Shown piece after piece: positions 43,573 through 56,780 of a DNA stretch of 64,000 nt. Under the pieces are notes generated by a model that was not told the origin of the DNA, did no database searches, and saw only the letters and a list, made by a program, of their open reading frames with translations. Every line of letters begins with the position of its first letter. Within the stretch, counting starts at the first letter, position 1. The stretch is from Adiantum capillus-veneris (Eukaryota > Streptophyta > Polypodiopsida > Polypodiales > Pteridaceae). Location: NCBI GenBank assembly GCA_014529385.2, contig CM043967.1:7718501-7782500 (forward strand), in the 5' to 3' direction. Both the position numbers and the translations under genes were made by a program.

Positions 43573-43963
43573 TGTTACCATATATGTGGTAGTGATGTGT
43601 GTGAACACACTTAGGGCCATCGGAGAATTTTTTCTCTCAATAAGAGGTCTTTTTCCTTGTGCATTGTATATACGCCCATCACTCTAGGGCCACCTTATCT
43701 TTATATTCATGCCCTAAGCAATACACTCTCTATTGTGTGCCTTGAACTCTTCGTCTTCTCCAAGTTGTGTGTTCATCCCTGCAACATTAATTCCTACAAG
43801 CTTGCCCCAAGCTTAAGCTCTTTCTTCATAGAAAATACATAGATCTTGGTATCTTCCTCTACCTTGCTCTAAATCCTTAAAGCTAAGGCTTACCTAAAAG
43901 CCCTTGCATGAGAGAGAGAGGAAGTCCAAGATGCCTCCAAGTAGGCTCTAATACAAGTTATAG
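43573..43963 (+). repeat. Copia 3' LTR (right edge uncertain)
   Basis: It starts TGTTACC immediately after the polypurine tract CTAGGGGGGATT. The right end is undefined; a minus-strand element seems to abut it at about 43944. Confidence 0.4.
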
Positions 43964-44330
43964 GTGCCCGGTGTGTGTGCATTGGAGAGCAAAGAGGAGA
44001 GACAGAGAGGAGAGATGGATGGAACCACACTACAATGGAGTGTGATCCTGCGGTTCCTTTATTATCATAAAAGTAAATAGAGTTTGTTAGTCAATGTAGG
44101 GTCGGTCGTGGTAGGGGCAGCCACTACTTTGGAATTATTGTCCACTCATGGCACACATTGTGCTAAAGGTTCACTATACATTCTTTGCAAAGTTATATAA
44201 CATCTCCACTCACACATTAGGAGGTAGATGGTCTCTAGGAAGCCTCTTTATTTCGCAGTTTAAGGGAGTAAAACCTCTAGTATAAGAAAGCAATCAAAGG
44301 ACAACTTCTGAATTCAAACAAGAAAAATGG
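43944..44330 (-). other. Candidate primer site and LTR of a minus-strand element
   Basis: The minus strand at 43955-43944 reads TTGTATTAGAGCC, one or two changes from the usual TGGTATCAGAGCC, with a TG at 43965 starting a possible LTR to the right. No coding region of this element is recognisable. Confidence 0.3.
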
Positions 44331-46393
44331 CTAGTTTATTTGAATTCAAATTTTCCTCCCAAAATGAAATTTAAAATCTAATGGGAAAAATCATATCATA
44401 TAACATATCCATAGAGAGGACTGAATGTGTAGATCATAGATATGTAATCTTTGCTCAAATCAAAGATCGCATGTAGGAATTATGGAAGGGAAAACTGCAT
44501 CCTTTGACCACTCTTACACCTCTCTTACACACCCACCGTTCTTGCACACATTAATCACCTTCACATCTCATGGCAATTAAAGAGGCCCTCCTAGATCCCA
44601 TCCTCTTCCTAATGATTGTGATCATCGAAACCAAAAAATAAAGAGAGTAATAAAAAGAAGAGAGTAGTGTTGAGAGACATATATCAATCTAGTATTGACA
44701 GAGCAAGTATACAGTGAATTTAAAGAACCAGACATTTTAGACATCTTGAGAGGGAATTCATACAATCCACCTTTGATCTTAATAGTATGCAAACCTTCTT
44801 GGACTATAGTCTTGGTAAACATGGTAGCGATTTCAAAGATGTTAATGAATATACATAACCCTTGGAAAGAAAGGCCCAAGCTAGCAACTAATTGATAATG
44901 TAGGAACTAGGAAATAGAAGAGAACCCAATAACACAAGACACCAAAGCGGTGATGGATAAAATCTCTAGTTGTGTGGTTTTGGTTAGCCAAAGCAAAAAT
45001 GAGGCCATCAAAAAGTAGTTACTGAGGGGAAGGAGAAATCCAAATGCGATCACTCACAACATGGACAAGTGAAACTTAAATACAAGGCACTATATAATGT
45101 TCGAGGGGCAATTATTAATAGACCAAGATACATGGCATCTACACCTCATACATATCCCTCCTCCCCATCATCACCCCCTCTCCTGCATGCCCTTGTCACC
45201 TCATCCTTGACCAATTCTTTGATTTAGCAACAAAAAACTACATTATTTTGAAGGGTAGTTACCTGTTTGGCCTCCACTTGTCCTCTTTACTCCCCATCTC
45301 TATCATGTTCCATGAGCACACTTGTATGTCCAATATACAAAGAATGGATCAAAGAGAGTTCATCACATGAACGAGTAGAGCATGTCAAATCAACTAACTA
45401 TACAATTACTTTTCCTTTTTGGACTAACTAAAATATTGTAACTCTATAAAATTTTGTATTATTAGCTGAATAATATTTCTAAGGGAACTTCCAAGGCTAA
45501 ATCCTTGGAGCCTAAGAAGCATTAAAAGCACTCCATTATTTTTTTAGAGTGTAACAGTAAAGCAAGTTAAGACCGACATATAAATTATATATAGTAGACT
45601 ATATTTGAATAACAAAAAAGTCCAAGTGGATTATGCAAAATCATTCAAGATAATAGCAATGTTTCTTTTTTCAATGTACTCACTCTAACAAGAGTGAGGC
45701 GATGAAGCTGGTAGTAAATTTAATGGTAATTATATTCTTGGATGTGGAGAAATGAATGGTAGTATGGTAGTAATTAATGATTAATAGATTTTCTAGAGAG
45801 AGAAATGCTCAGGCTACTCATGTAGTAATCTAGCCCTCATTGAAATGACTTTAAGGGTGGTAAAGTGCCAAACTATGAAAAATGGGAAAAAATAGCCCTC
45901 AATTTGTGGTAGAGTTTAAGTTGAAAACTCATTTGTAAGAACAAGTTTAAAGGTGGAGCTAATAGCTCAAAAAGATGCAAAGTATTTTCACCTCATAAGA
46001 AAAATTTGTGGATATAGAATACTCAAAAGTTTTTTTTGAAACTCTTCAAACAATTCAATGAGTTGCCCAGTAAACAATACATAAAAGTGTCTTAGGACAT
46101 ATAACTGTCTAATTACCAACATAGTGAATTAAGCGTAATTTTTTGTATGAAAATAAAAGTAGATCAAAATCGAAACACAGACATCCATGATTTACTTTCC
46201 CAATGTCTTGACAATGTATACCAACTATGAGTAACGACGTAGCTTGAGAAAGAATCCTTTCTTAGCTATACTTTGATAGAGAACACTATAGGACTTCTCG
46301 AAATGAGGTAAGTTTGACATGGATATTCATATGTTGCTAGACTAGGGAATTGCGACACATCTCCTACGTGGAGAGGATGTACATGCCTCCCCG
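44331..46393. other. Gene-free AT-rich region
   Basis: Short frames at 44622-44895 on both strands have no family features. I see no repeat of note until the poly(C) tract. Confidence 0.35.
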
Positions 46394-46474
<81 letters not shown>

Positions 46475-46510
46475 ACTCACTCACACACACACACACCCAC
46501 CCACCCACCA
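46394..46510. repeat. Poly(C)50 followed by CT, CA and CCCA repeats
   Basis: Fifty C (46394-46443) are followed by a CT run, CACT units, CA and CCCA units. On the opposite strand it has the same succession as the GA/poly(G) block at 28359-28415. Confidence 0.95.
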
Positions 46511-47298
46511 CTCCCAATCCATTGCTTTGTCATCATATGATCTAGCTAGGGATGCTTCAAGAGGTCTATTTTTGGTGATTCTTCTTCTCAGGCTATACAA
46601 TTCATAAGTAGGATACCTTAATTAATCCTAATCCCACATCTTTATTGATCCCTAGAGAGCACCACCGGAGGAGACAATGCAACTTAGTGCATGTTCCATT
46701 TTTTGTTTGCATAGTAAGCCCTACTCGAGATCTTGATAGATATTTAAGCTCGATGCTTTTCCACAATATATCATCAAACTTTAAGTAATAAATCCCAAAG
46801 CTAAAAAAGATATTGAAAATCCATGATAATAATAGCATACCAAACAAAACCACCTATAATACTATAATCCAATAAAAAGGCTTAAATTATTGAAAATTGA
46901 ATTTAGATGAACTAGGAAAAATGAGTCATGAAAATTTTCATGGTAAGCTTTTGAATTTTTTAAACTTTACCTAATGGTTAAGCATCCTTTACATAAGGAT
47001 AAAGGATATGGCTTAAAAGAAAATGCGTGCAAGTCACCAAATGGAGGAGGAGGTCACCACCAATAGAGCCAGGGCCACTCACAACCATGAGGCTGTTTTG
47101 AGTAGAATTCTGAATGATAAGAGTGTTCATCCCTCAAAGCTGTAGCAGATCCTAGCCTCAAATTAATCTTAGGTGGGTCCTTGGTTATTAAAAATTCTAT
47201 AAATTAGTATAATTTTTTAATTTATAATATTGCATCCATTAGGAAATAGATATGTACTTAAGAAATGTTAAAACTGATTGAGAATGGAAGGACATCTT
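46511..47298. other. Gene-free AT-rich region
   Basis: No gene or signal is recognised. Confidence 0.35.
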
Positions 47299-47677
47299 TT
47301 GTTGGAGTGTGTGATATATTTTTCACCTTTGTATGAAGACTTTCCCTAGCCACTTATGCATGCCTAGCCATCTTAAATGATGCCCATACATAAGTACAAG
47401 GCCCATGGGTGTTTCTACACATGTTCCACTTGCATATGCCAAAAGATAGGTCAAAAGATCCTTTAAAAGGGTGCATATGGGTATTCCACTTGATTTTATC
47501 TTTTTGGGATGATCATTGAGCTTTATCACACCTCATTTATGATGTAAGCAGCAAGATCTAGCCTATGCCTATATAAGAGGCACTCCTATAGTCATTTTCA
47601 TCTTCAATATCAAGCTCTATTATATCATTTTCTATCGATGAATGGCTCACTTGGATATCCACCATAGCTCATCAATT
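47299..47677 (+). repeat. Copia 5' LTR
   Basis: It begins TGTTGGAGTGTG, has a good TATA box (CTATATAAGAGG, 47569-47580), and is followed by a degenerate primer site TTGATATCAAAG near 47678. Copia gag lies downstream on the same strand, supporting a 5' LTR. Its 3' partner was not found. Confidence 0.55.
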
Positions 47678-47689
47678 GATATCAAAGAT

Positions 47690-48304
47690 ATTAGTGTGAT
47701 TAATGCTTCATAATCAACCCCAAAGATCCTAATCTACTCTCTCTCTTTGCTAGAATATGTGTTTATCTCTTCACAGACATGGTTGCCATTAGAAAATCTT
47801 TGTTGGTGCTTAATCTCTTGATTGTGATTAATTGAGTCCATGGGAACTACTCACATTGAGATGATTGAATGCTAATCACACACAGGGTTTCCATTAGAAA
47901 AATGTTTGTTGGTGCTTAATCCCTTGATTGTGAGTAAGTCCATGGGACACTACTCACATTGAGATGATTGAATGCTAATCAAGAGCAATCATTATTTGGA
48001 CATTCACTAATTATAAGTTTTTCCTTCATGACTTAGGCACATTTCATCTTAGTTTTTCTTCTTCATTGAAAGCCCATTTAAGGGGTGGACATTTTCTCTA
48101 ATAGCTCTTTGCGCAAGCATTAATTTGAGCCTCAAACTATCAAAATGATAAACTTCCCCCCCCCCGCCCCCGCCTCCATTGATTCCTCAAAGACGAGCTT
48201 TTGAGCTCTCAAATTCTCAGTAGCAGAACAGTTTGATAAAGATCCATGTGGCTCAAGTGGTAAAGAGAAAATGAAAATCTCAAGAGGAGGTTGTGTATTT
48301 GAAG

Positions 48305-48352
<48 letters not shown>

Positions 48353-48908
48353 TTTATTATGGAGGGATGTGGGTGAACTCAAAACCAAGTGCTTAGCCAT
48401 TTTAAACCTTTTGTCAGGTCCATAAGACCAAGGCATTCAATGCTTCTATTTTACATGGTCAAGGGTATGGTGGATTATTATTTTGTAGGCTTATGCATGC
48501 TTTTGAATCAAGAGAATGGCAATCATCTATTAAGCTGTGAATGCTACAATGTTATCACATGGACATGTGCTCAAGTGAGGGGAGATGCACTCCAACTCGA
48601 GTATCTTTTTATTTTGTTTTCTTTTCTTTTGGCTCACGCTATGCATTATATCATGTTTTAGCTGTCAAGCATCTTCATCTATGCAGTTGAGTGGTTAGCC
48701 CATTGAAGACTGAGCTTTGTTATGGAGGTGTAGAGATCAAAGCCCCCTTTTATTTTAGAGTTTATTCTTCCAAACCATTTTGATATGGAAAATATATGTA
48801 TGTAATCATCACATTTACAAAGATGAGTTCCCTATAGTTTGTTGTAAAAGAGAGCATACACCACTTAGGGAGTCCCTTATTAAGAACCTCTCTCACACAT
48901 ACACACAC
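47690..48908 (+). other. Copia leader with a direct duplication and a CA repeat
   Basis: A segment of about 115 bases with TTTGTTGGTGCTTAATC and CACATTGAGATGATTGAATGC occurs twice (about 47785-47877 and 47888-47980). A (CA)21 microsatellite is at 48308-48350. No gene is visible. Confidence 0.6.
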
Positions 48909-49637
48909 CATGAAAAAAGAGAAGAATTTAGGAAAATTTGACGGCATTGGTTTTCCCACTTGGCAAGTAAAACCCAAGGGTTATCTCATGCAAAAGCAGC
49001 TCTAACGCATAGTCAAGCCTCTAGCACAAGGAGATACCTCACAACCTAGGGCCACTGTCACACAATTCCAAAGTAAAGATTAACAAGCTCTAGATGTGAT
49101 CATCATGGCAGTGGAAGATAATTTTATGCACTATATAGATGAGCTACCTCTACACTTAATTCATGAAAAACACTCAAATGCATTCTTGGGTGCCAAAGAA
49201 AAACACTCTCAAATCTCACTCAAAATGAAATATATGGTTTATTGATGAAAGAAGGAAAGGATCTATGTAGCCTCACCAATAAGCTAAAGAGTATTTGCAC
49301 TAAATTGGTCTAGATCAAACCAGCAATGGATGAAGATAACAAAATAGCAGTTCTTTTAAAAACTCTTCCCAAAGCATATAATCAAATAGTGACCGTTCTC
49401 AAAGAAAAGGAACCAATTGCAAGATTTGAAAGGTCATCAATTCACTTCAAAAGAGACCAAGAAGAACAAAAAAGCAATGAACCTCTAAGGGAGTATATAG
49501 TAGTCACTAGTAGCAAAAAGAAGTGTTTCCAACACTATGGAAGAACCATTTGTCAAAGAATTGCTGCAAGATCAACCCATGCAACATATGTGAAAAGAAC
49601 ACACATTGTTGACCCGTGGGTCAATAGCACGAGATAA
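48909..49637 (+). pseudogene. Ty1/copia gag remnant
   Basis: From an ATG at 48909 the sequence reads LGKFDGIGFPTWQVKPKGYL, the start of copia gag. After several stops and a frameshift it continues at 49326 with DEDNKIAVLLKTLPKAYNQI, the conserved gag helix, and a broken zinc knuckle (KKCFQHYGR). Gag forms the particle that packages the element RNA. No pol follows; the next recognisable coding sequence belongs to a different (Ty3) element. Confidence 0.7.
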
Positions 49638-50040
49638 CTCAACAAAGGCTTATTTTTTGAGAGTTATGAAATACTACAAATTATGGTTTAAAAAATCATT
49701 TGTAATGAGTAGTTAGTCTAGTTGTAGAAGTCGGAGTGCAATGGCACTTCCAAATTGTACATACAAAGCCCCCTTGAAATCTATTTTAGGTTTAACCTAT
49801 GGTAGCCTTTTAGATCATGAGAGTGAAGGACTATATAGGTATATCGACGGTAGTGAGGTCAAACTTTATAGGTGCTTGGAGCCATGCCCAAAAGAGTTGA
49901 CAGATTACAAGCTCTTCTATGTCTATACATACAGAGTCGACTATAAATAAATCTATAGTTGTTGACAAATATGGATGACAATATAGTGTTGTAGAAAGCA
50001 CAAATCCACAGATTGCATCAGAAAATAGGTGGATATTTAG
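49638..50040 (+). other. Junction of the copia relic and element G2
   Basis: A 69-codon open frame (49741-49950, with SILGLTYGSLLDHESEGLYR) has no recognised family. The 5' LTR of G2, if it was ever present, is not identifiable here. Confidence 0.25.
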
Positions 50041-52500
50041 TCAATGAAGGACCAGATACCCCCACCAAACACAAGAATTCCTACAAGAATTCCAAAAATG
50101 GAGCCACCTAGATTCCCTTCTAGAGCGATAATGAGACATGGAATGATCACAGAGATGGCAGACATGCCTCCTCAAGTGATCTCCCCAATGGACCAATCTC
50201 CGACAAAACAACCAATCCCTTTGAAGAAGAACCTAAGCTTGAAGGGAAAGAAGGATTGGGAGAGTCTATGATTAGACTTGTAGAGAATTGGCGAGTTAGA
50301 TTATCCCAAGTCCAAAAATGGGTAAACAAAAAATACTCCAAAGATAAAGATTCGAGAGATCACGTAGCAGCTTTCAGAAAGTAATACTCCAAAGATAAAA
50401 ATCCGAGAGATCACGTAGAAGTTTTGGATTTTGTGACACAGTTTGTGGGATTCAGACTACGACTACATGGTCCGACTCAGTAGACAGACGTGATTTTGAG
50501 ACTCTAGACGAGTTGTTGGAAGAATTTATCAAAGAATTCTCACAGAAAGGCATAGCTCACACTACTGTCTCAAAAATCGACAGATTCAAGTAGAAAGAGG
50601 GTGAATCAGTATGCAAAGCAACATTATGGCTCAAGAGATATGTCAAGTTCTTTTCAAGAGAGGAACTACCTACACATGCACGGTTGATGGCGATCTTTAT
50701 CCAAGGAATGAGACGTGCGGGTCTTCAGAAGGATCTGCATATAATAAGGAGCCTAACACTAAAAAAATTGGTCAAAGAAGCTCTTTATCTGTTAAATAAT
50801 TGTGAGGAATATAGAGAAAAGGATTATAAGAGTCAAGAGGACAACACATTCTCTCAGCACGGTAATTCACAGATGATGGAGTCCATTGCAAAACCAACAG
50901 CACCTACTGATCAAGAAAAGTTTATCAATGAAATATTCAAGAGCTTAACTCCTCTTGTAAAGTTTGATCCGAGGGAGCTTAAGTGGTGCAAAATTGAGAG
51001 GAAAATGACAAACCGTATGAGGGAAGAGTATAACTATAGCAAGGAATATGCTAGGGAGAGGTATGTACAGCCTATTCTAGTAGCACCTACTCAACCCAGA
51101 TACATTACGGGGAAAACACCAAGATCAGTAGGATTTGCAAGGCCACAACCTATCTTAGGATAACAACTTCTGCTGCCAGGTGCTAGAATGCCTATAGCCA
51201 TGAGATACACGCTGATGATGGAAGCATCTAATCAACAAGTGCTAGTACAACTACAATATACTATAACAACCAAAGCGGTATTTCCCTTCAAAGCGACAGA
51301 AGATGAGAGAAACACATGGAGTGGTGATGCCGGTACAACCTCCACCTCCTGTGTTTCGACCTGAAGAAAGAAGGTATGAGATGGACGAAGAACATTGTGG
51401 TTTGTTGTGAATAGAGGCTTAGCTAGGCTAGAGCTTGTTTACAGCCAAAAGGAAATGCAAGAAGAAGCTCCTCCGTCAGAGATAGATTGCCACAAAAGTC
51501 GTGACAACACCACTTGGTTAAATAATGTCCTCTGACAAAGATCACCCAATTCAATGCCTATTGTCTAGACTGTGGTGACATTCTATCCAAAAAACCCAAA
51601 TTGAGTCATAAAGATCACAACAAATGTCTCCAACATTTTTCAGCTATCCAATAGCTTAGAAAACAAAAATGCCATAATAGTTCAAGTAGCTACAAGAGCA
51701 CAAGCTCAAAAGGAAGCTGATGAGAATCCAGAAATAGAGAAAACAAAAACTGACACGAGTCCAAGGACGGAAGAACCAAAGACCAACACACCTAGTCAAA
51801 AAACCAAGAGCAAAAAGAATAGTTGGAAAGCTAGAAAGGCTAGGATAAAATCATGTAGGGAACGAGAGAAAAAATCCATACCTGAGGAGCTTACCCAAGC
51901 TAAAAAGAAGATAAGACAACATGAGGAAAGGGTTGTACCATCTCTTACGCAGACGTCTCAACCTCCAAAAGAAACATCCATGGAAGAGAAACCAAGAAGT
52001 GCTAGTTCAAGAGGATTAGTGTTGGCCGAGAAGGTTAATGAGCCATTAGATGCCCTCTTGAAGGCCTATGAAGTGCAACTCCAAAACAACCAAACCCAAG
52101 AAAAGAAGTGGATGATTTATTCATATGTGGAACTAGAGAAGCAAAGGCTTGAAATGTGCCAAGAAATGATTCAAAAAGATCAAGATTTATTAGAACCACC
52201 AATTGGAACGCCTAAGGATGTGATCCTTGTCCCACCTACACCAGTAATCCCACCAAACTAGGAATGAATAGAGCCAGATTCTAGTCAAAAGCATGGACTA
52301 AAGCTCAAGGAACCAAGACTAGAACCAAAAATAGTGTTGAATACCACTGATAACTCTTCCAAGGGATTTCACCTATCTATACTAGAGGATTGTAAGGAAA
52401 TAGACGGTCTCGACAAATTGTGGAAACAAGTGAGAGAGGCCAATGAAGCCAATGAGCTAAGCAAACGACTAAACTAGATGGGTGATGAAAGAGAAGTTTT
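50041..52500 (+). pseudogene. G2 gag region
   Basis: The first frame (50044-50271) is proline-rich. At 50500-51163 come ELLEEFIKEFSQKGIAHTTV, LWLKRYVKFFSREELPTHAR and MAIFIQGMRRAGLQKDLHII, the capsid-like retrotransposon gag fold. A second long stretch (about 51650-52261) contains AIIVQVATRAQAQKEADENP and lysine/glutamate-rich sequence, then KVNEPLDALLKAYEVQLQNN. Frameshifts separate these. A 53-base direct duplication (AATACTCCAAAGATAAA, 50331 and 50384) breaks the frame early. No zinc knuckle is visible. Confidence 0.65.
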
Positions 52501-52525
52501 TCTTCCACCAATAGAGGAATTTTAG

Positions 52526-54079
52526 TGTCATAATAATCAATATCTAATTCTCCTAAATGATTTTCTCATGTTAAACTGATCATTTAATATGGGGAAGTGC
52601 CAGGGGAGAAAAAGCTAGAATATTGGTTAAGCTAGCAGACCGGCCACATTAGGGATCCAAAGGAGGGAAAATAGGGATCCAAAGGGGGGGCCATATGCAA
52701 AAGAGCCATGTGCAACAATGGGCGAAAAAGACCCTAAGGTTCAGCCCATTAAGACTTCCAAAATGCTAAGGTTTCAAAATTCAAAGGTTGTGTCCAAAGG
52801 TCAACCATGGGGGGAATTGGATGCTTTGTGTGTGTCCCAAAAGTTTTTTCAAATCCCTACATAGGAGGGGGCGAGCCTAGCTTGTAGGGGATGAGAGAGA
52901 AAGTCACACACACACACAAGCTCCCTTTACACAAAGGGAATGAGGGACACATGTTAGCTCCCTAGCCCAGATGCCCACAAGGTGTACCTAATTCCTATTG
53001 GATGGCCTTGGAGGTGGAACAATAAGAATTAGGCTAGAGTAAATATAGTTTAATTAATTTAAAAACACTTAATAAAAGAACCAATGAGAATTAAGTCCTC
53101 TAGAAGACTATTGGACAGTCTCCCAAGGGGTCCAATGAGCATTCAACAGCCCAATGGCTTGCCTGATTCCTATTGGCCAGGAGGCAAAGGGGTCCAATGA
53201 GAGTTTAGTTGAATTATTAAATTACCTAAAGCTCTCACAAAAGGGGAAAGGGGGACACATGTCAGAAGGCTATCACTTATGAGGTCCAATGAGAGGGTAG
53301 CATGAGCAAATAGCAAGAGGGGTCGACCAAGAGAGAGAGAGGGCTGATTTTTGCAAGGCATTATCACACACACACTCACACAATCTCATGTGTGAATAAA
53401 AGAAGACTCTCTCTCCTTCCCAAGCTTTAATGGAAAGCTTATCACCTACTCCAAGCTTGTGAGAAGGGAGGCCTACACCAACAACTCTTGGCTTTGTGAT
53501 GAAAATGCAACCAAGAGCCAAGCTTCAATGCATGCTCATCTCGTCTACCATGCTAATTACTAAGCTAAGCTATGCTAATATGAGTGATTATGTGAGGAGA
53601 TGATCTTTCTCGTAAGAATACTCCTTCTTCCTCTCAATCTACTCTCATACCTTGCTAGCTCTCACCATCTTTGAAGGTGTGTGAGGTCTTGGGTTTGAGA
53701 CCAGAGATAATTGATGTTGTGTTTGCTAAGTGTTTTGCTTAGTGCAGGAAGCTTTCATCTTCATTGCACTAGCTAGTCTTGAAGGAACACAAAGAATTGT
53801 ATTGTACAATGTCTCTCTTGATGGGAGAAACCATAATACAAAGCCTTTTGGAGGGGGGACCGGCTCCATGCAAATCCGGTGCTCAACTGTTGCTAATAGT
53901 TCAATTTTTCTCTCTTTTGAAAGTATTGTTCATGCTATCTAACTAGGTGTTATGCTTTTTGTTGATCTCTCCACCCAAGCACTCTTGTAATTCTCATTAA
54001 GAATCTATTCTAATGGAATGCCCACTATGTTCATGCTAATTTCCGCTACACACAAGTTTTTAGGCCATTAAATGTTACA
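52526..54079 (+). repeat. Solo LTR of family A inserted in G2
   Basis: It runs from TGTCATAATAA to AAATGTTACA, matching LTR A1 at about 19339-20781. Flanking 5-mers TTTAG (52521-52525) and TTGAG (54080-54084) may be an eroded target duplication. G2 gag ends on the left and G2 protease follows on the right, and no internal region is present, so it is a solo LTR left by recombination. It has the 215-base segment (about 53790-54004) that LTR A1 lacks. Confidence 0.8.
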
Positions 54080-55263
54080 TTGAGACTGGATCTCAAATGA
54101 ATCTAGACATGCAATCGTATTAAGGAGACAAAGGATATGTACAGTCTATGGACAATCAACCTATAGGGGAGAGCACAAGGCCAAGTCAGATGTTATTACA
54201 GTCCCATAAGAGAGATTGTCTTCTAATAAGGCATCGATTCAAAAGGGTTAATAGATATTATATCTACCCCAATCACTTGTACAATAACATTAGCCGAGTT
54301 GCTCCGAATAAGACCAAACATGTGGGCTACTGTGGAAAAATTATAAAGCCTAGTTGATGAACAAGCCAAGTCAGAGCAGACCCTAGTCCGAGGAAGCATA
54401 AAGATCATTCATCATAGAGCCAACCAACAACCAGAAGTGAACCAAGAAAATGGAACTATGAAGATTCTCATGATAATAAATCTTTTGGTTTAGACAATGG
54501 CAGCTTGGGCAATGAGAAAGATTAAATACACATTAAGTTTTGTGAGCAAATTAAAAAATTAACCAGTGAAATTTGACGTCATTCGGTGCACATTGCGTGA
54601 GGTGGCCAACTGCATCAGATAAAAGAGAAAAGCTAAGGTAGAGGCCAAAACAATGGATTTGGCAGCCATCCAAGATGATGAAGTTTCGGTGATCCTATTT
54701 GACTATAAGCTCAAAAAACAATGAGAACCGTTATCTGGTGTCATCTTGGATGGAGGTGCTAGAGTGAACATTCTTGGCGACCATCTGAGACAAAAACTGG
54801 GGATAATTGAGATGAATCTAACTCAATCCAGAATAAGGATGGTAGATCATATAGTTATCCAAGCCACTAGCCTTATAAAAAACATGCAAATAAGGGTGGG
54901 AAAAGAGAAATTCAAAACCAGCTTTCAAGTGTTGGACATCAAAGGAGCCTATGGTATGTTCCTCGGAAGACCATGGCTCAGGACTAATGGGGCCATACAT
55001 GACTACACAAACCATCCAGTAGAAGAACTTAGATAAAAATACAACACTAGAACATGGAGGAAAGCACTAAGACCAGAACATGTGTGTAAGAAGTATGAAA
55101 CAAAGAAGATTGAGAGGATGCAAGCCTCCATGAACATCTTCCCCTTAACAAAGATCAACCTTAGTGCATTACTGATGGACAAGGAATAGGATGAACCACA
55201 AAAGCAACAATATCCATAACAATTTAGTGAGCTGAACACTGGAGAAAGATCAACCAAATTCAT
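54080..55263 (+). pseudogene. G2 retropepsin region
   Basis: The frame at 54746-55036 has ILDGGARVNILGDHLRQKLG, the aspartic protease active site with D-G-G-A, and GAYGMFLGRPWLRTNGAIHD, its C-terminal LGRPWL motif. Both ends of the domain are therefore intact in one frame of 96 codons. The 660 bases before it (54080-54740) are coding-like but full of stops. Confidence 0.8.
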
Positions 55264-55615
55264 GGTCAAGTACCGGGTCAGCAGTCTACACCAAAAAAGA
55301 TTAACTTCAGACCAAAACCCATTTTAGTAAATGATTCAGCTGGCTGCTGATGAAGAAATTCCACTAGTACTGCAACCAGATGTTTAGAATGATTTTCTAA
55401 AAGTCAGCAATCCATTTAATGACTATGCTGCTGATATTTGGTCAAGTACCGGGTCACTCTACACCAAAAAAGATTAACTTCAGACCAAAACCCATTTTAG
55501 TAAATGATTCAGCTGGCTGCTGATGAAGAAATTCCACTAGTACTGCAACCAAATGTTTAGAATGTTTTGCTGAAAGTCAGCAATCCATTTAATGACTATG
55601 CTGCTGGTATTTGGA
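55264..55615 (+). repeat. Tandem duplication of 176 bp in G2
   Basis: GGTCAAGTACCGGGTCA begins both units (55264 and 55440), and the copies stay nearly identical to CTATGCTGCTG. High identity between the copies indicates that the duplication is younger than most damage in G2. It adds stops to the spacer between protease and RT. Confidence 0.85.
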
Positions 55616-56240
55616 CAAACAAGGAAGCAGAGTCATTGGCCAAGAGAAAGTGAGGTGGGCCAAATTGGTTGCTTCTAGATTATCAAGAATTAGAAGAATG
55701 GAATCTTGGCTCAAAGAAGAATCCCAGAATGATTAAAATCAACAAACATCTGAAGCCAAAGATCAAGGAAAAGGCCAAGGTACTGTTCCAAAAATACAAA
55801 TACGTACTCGCCTGGGAATATATGGATATGAAGGGAGTAGACCCAGGAGTGTGCCAGCTTTGCATACCACTAAAACCTGATGCTAGACTAGTATGATTGC
55901 AGAGGTACATAATGAATCCTAATTATGCAAAGATAGTAAAGGAGGAAATCAATAATTTTCTTAAAGCTAGGTTCATCACAAAGGTGGCAAGCAACAATTG
56001 GCTATTTTTGACTATGGTTGTTTCAAAAAAGAATTGTAGGCTCAGAGTATGCATGGATTATAAGAAACTGAATGCATAGACCATCAAAGATCCCTTCCAA
56101 TTACCATTCAAGAATATGATGTTAGATGAGATTGCAGGCCATGAGATGTATAGCTTCATGGATGGCTATAATGGCTTCAATCAGTTGAAGATTGCACCAG
56201 AAGATAGAATTTATCAAAGATTTGTTCATATGTTTGCAGC
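55616..56240 (+). pseudogene. G2 reverse transcriptase, catalytic core deleted
   Basis: It reads YVLAWEYMDMKGVDPGVCQL, then after a TGA RYIMNPNYAKIVKEEINNFL, RLRVCMDYKKLNA, a TAG, and SFMDGYNGFNQLKIAPEDR. It then jumps directly to text of the RT-RNase H connection (ALPLYELNKKGN). The palm with the catalytic F/Y-x-D-D is absent, so a deletion of roughly 300-400 bases inside RT is inferred. The TGA and TAG fit mutated CGA and CAG. Confidence 0.75.
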
Positions 56241-56780
56241 CCAAGCATTACCCCTATATGAGCTCAATAAAAAAGGGAATAAACGCATCTAGATAGAATG
56301 TGAACAAAGTTTCGAATGCTTGAAAGATGCGATCAATAGGAAGCTAGTTCTTCGCCAACCCAATTGGGATATTATATTTCATGTACATGTTGACGCTTCA
56401 AGAATGGCGATGGGGGCTATACTGGCTTAGCCTGATGGGAAGATACACTATCCAGTCTACTTTGCCAATCACATATTCAGTTCAACAAAACAAGGATATT
56501 CAACCAAAGAGAGGGAGGCACTGGGAATGGTATTCAATGCAACCAAATTTAGACATTATCTACTGGGAAAGTTATTCCACTTAGATGTTGATCATCATGC
56601 CTTATTGTTTTTGATTAATTAACTGATCATACAAGGAAGGCTAATCAGGTGGATGATGATCCTAATGAACATGTTGAATTCAAGATCTTCCACAAGCCGG
56701 AAAAATCACATTGTGGTGCTGATTTTCTTTCTAGAAGCACTGAAGGATTATCAAAAACATCCTTGTGAGATGAACCAATA
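56241..56780 (+). pseudogene. G2 RNase H
   Basis: FHVHVDASRMAMGAILA holds the first aspartate, STKEREALGMVFNATKFRHY the glutamate and LDVDHHALLFLIN the next conserved aspartate. Stops at 56290, 56428 and 56620 and a frameshift interrupt the domain. It would have degraded template RNA. Confidence 0.75.

Noticed and set aside
44622-44895. Overlapping frames on both strands
   Set aside because: Neither has recognisable motifs, and no neighbouring retroelement domain supports either one.
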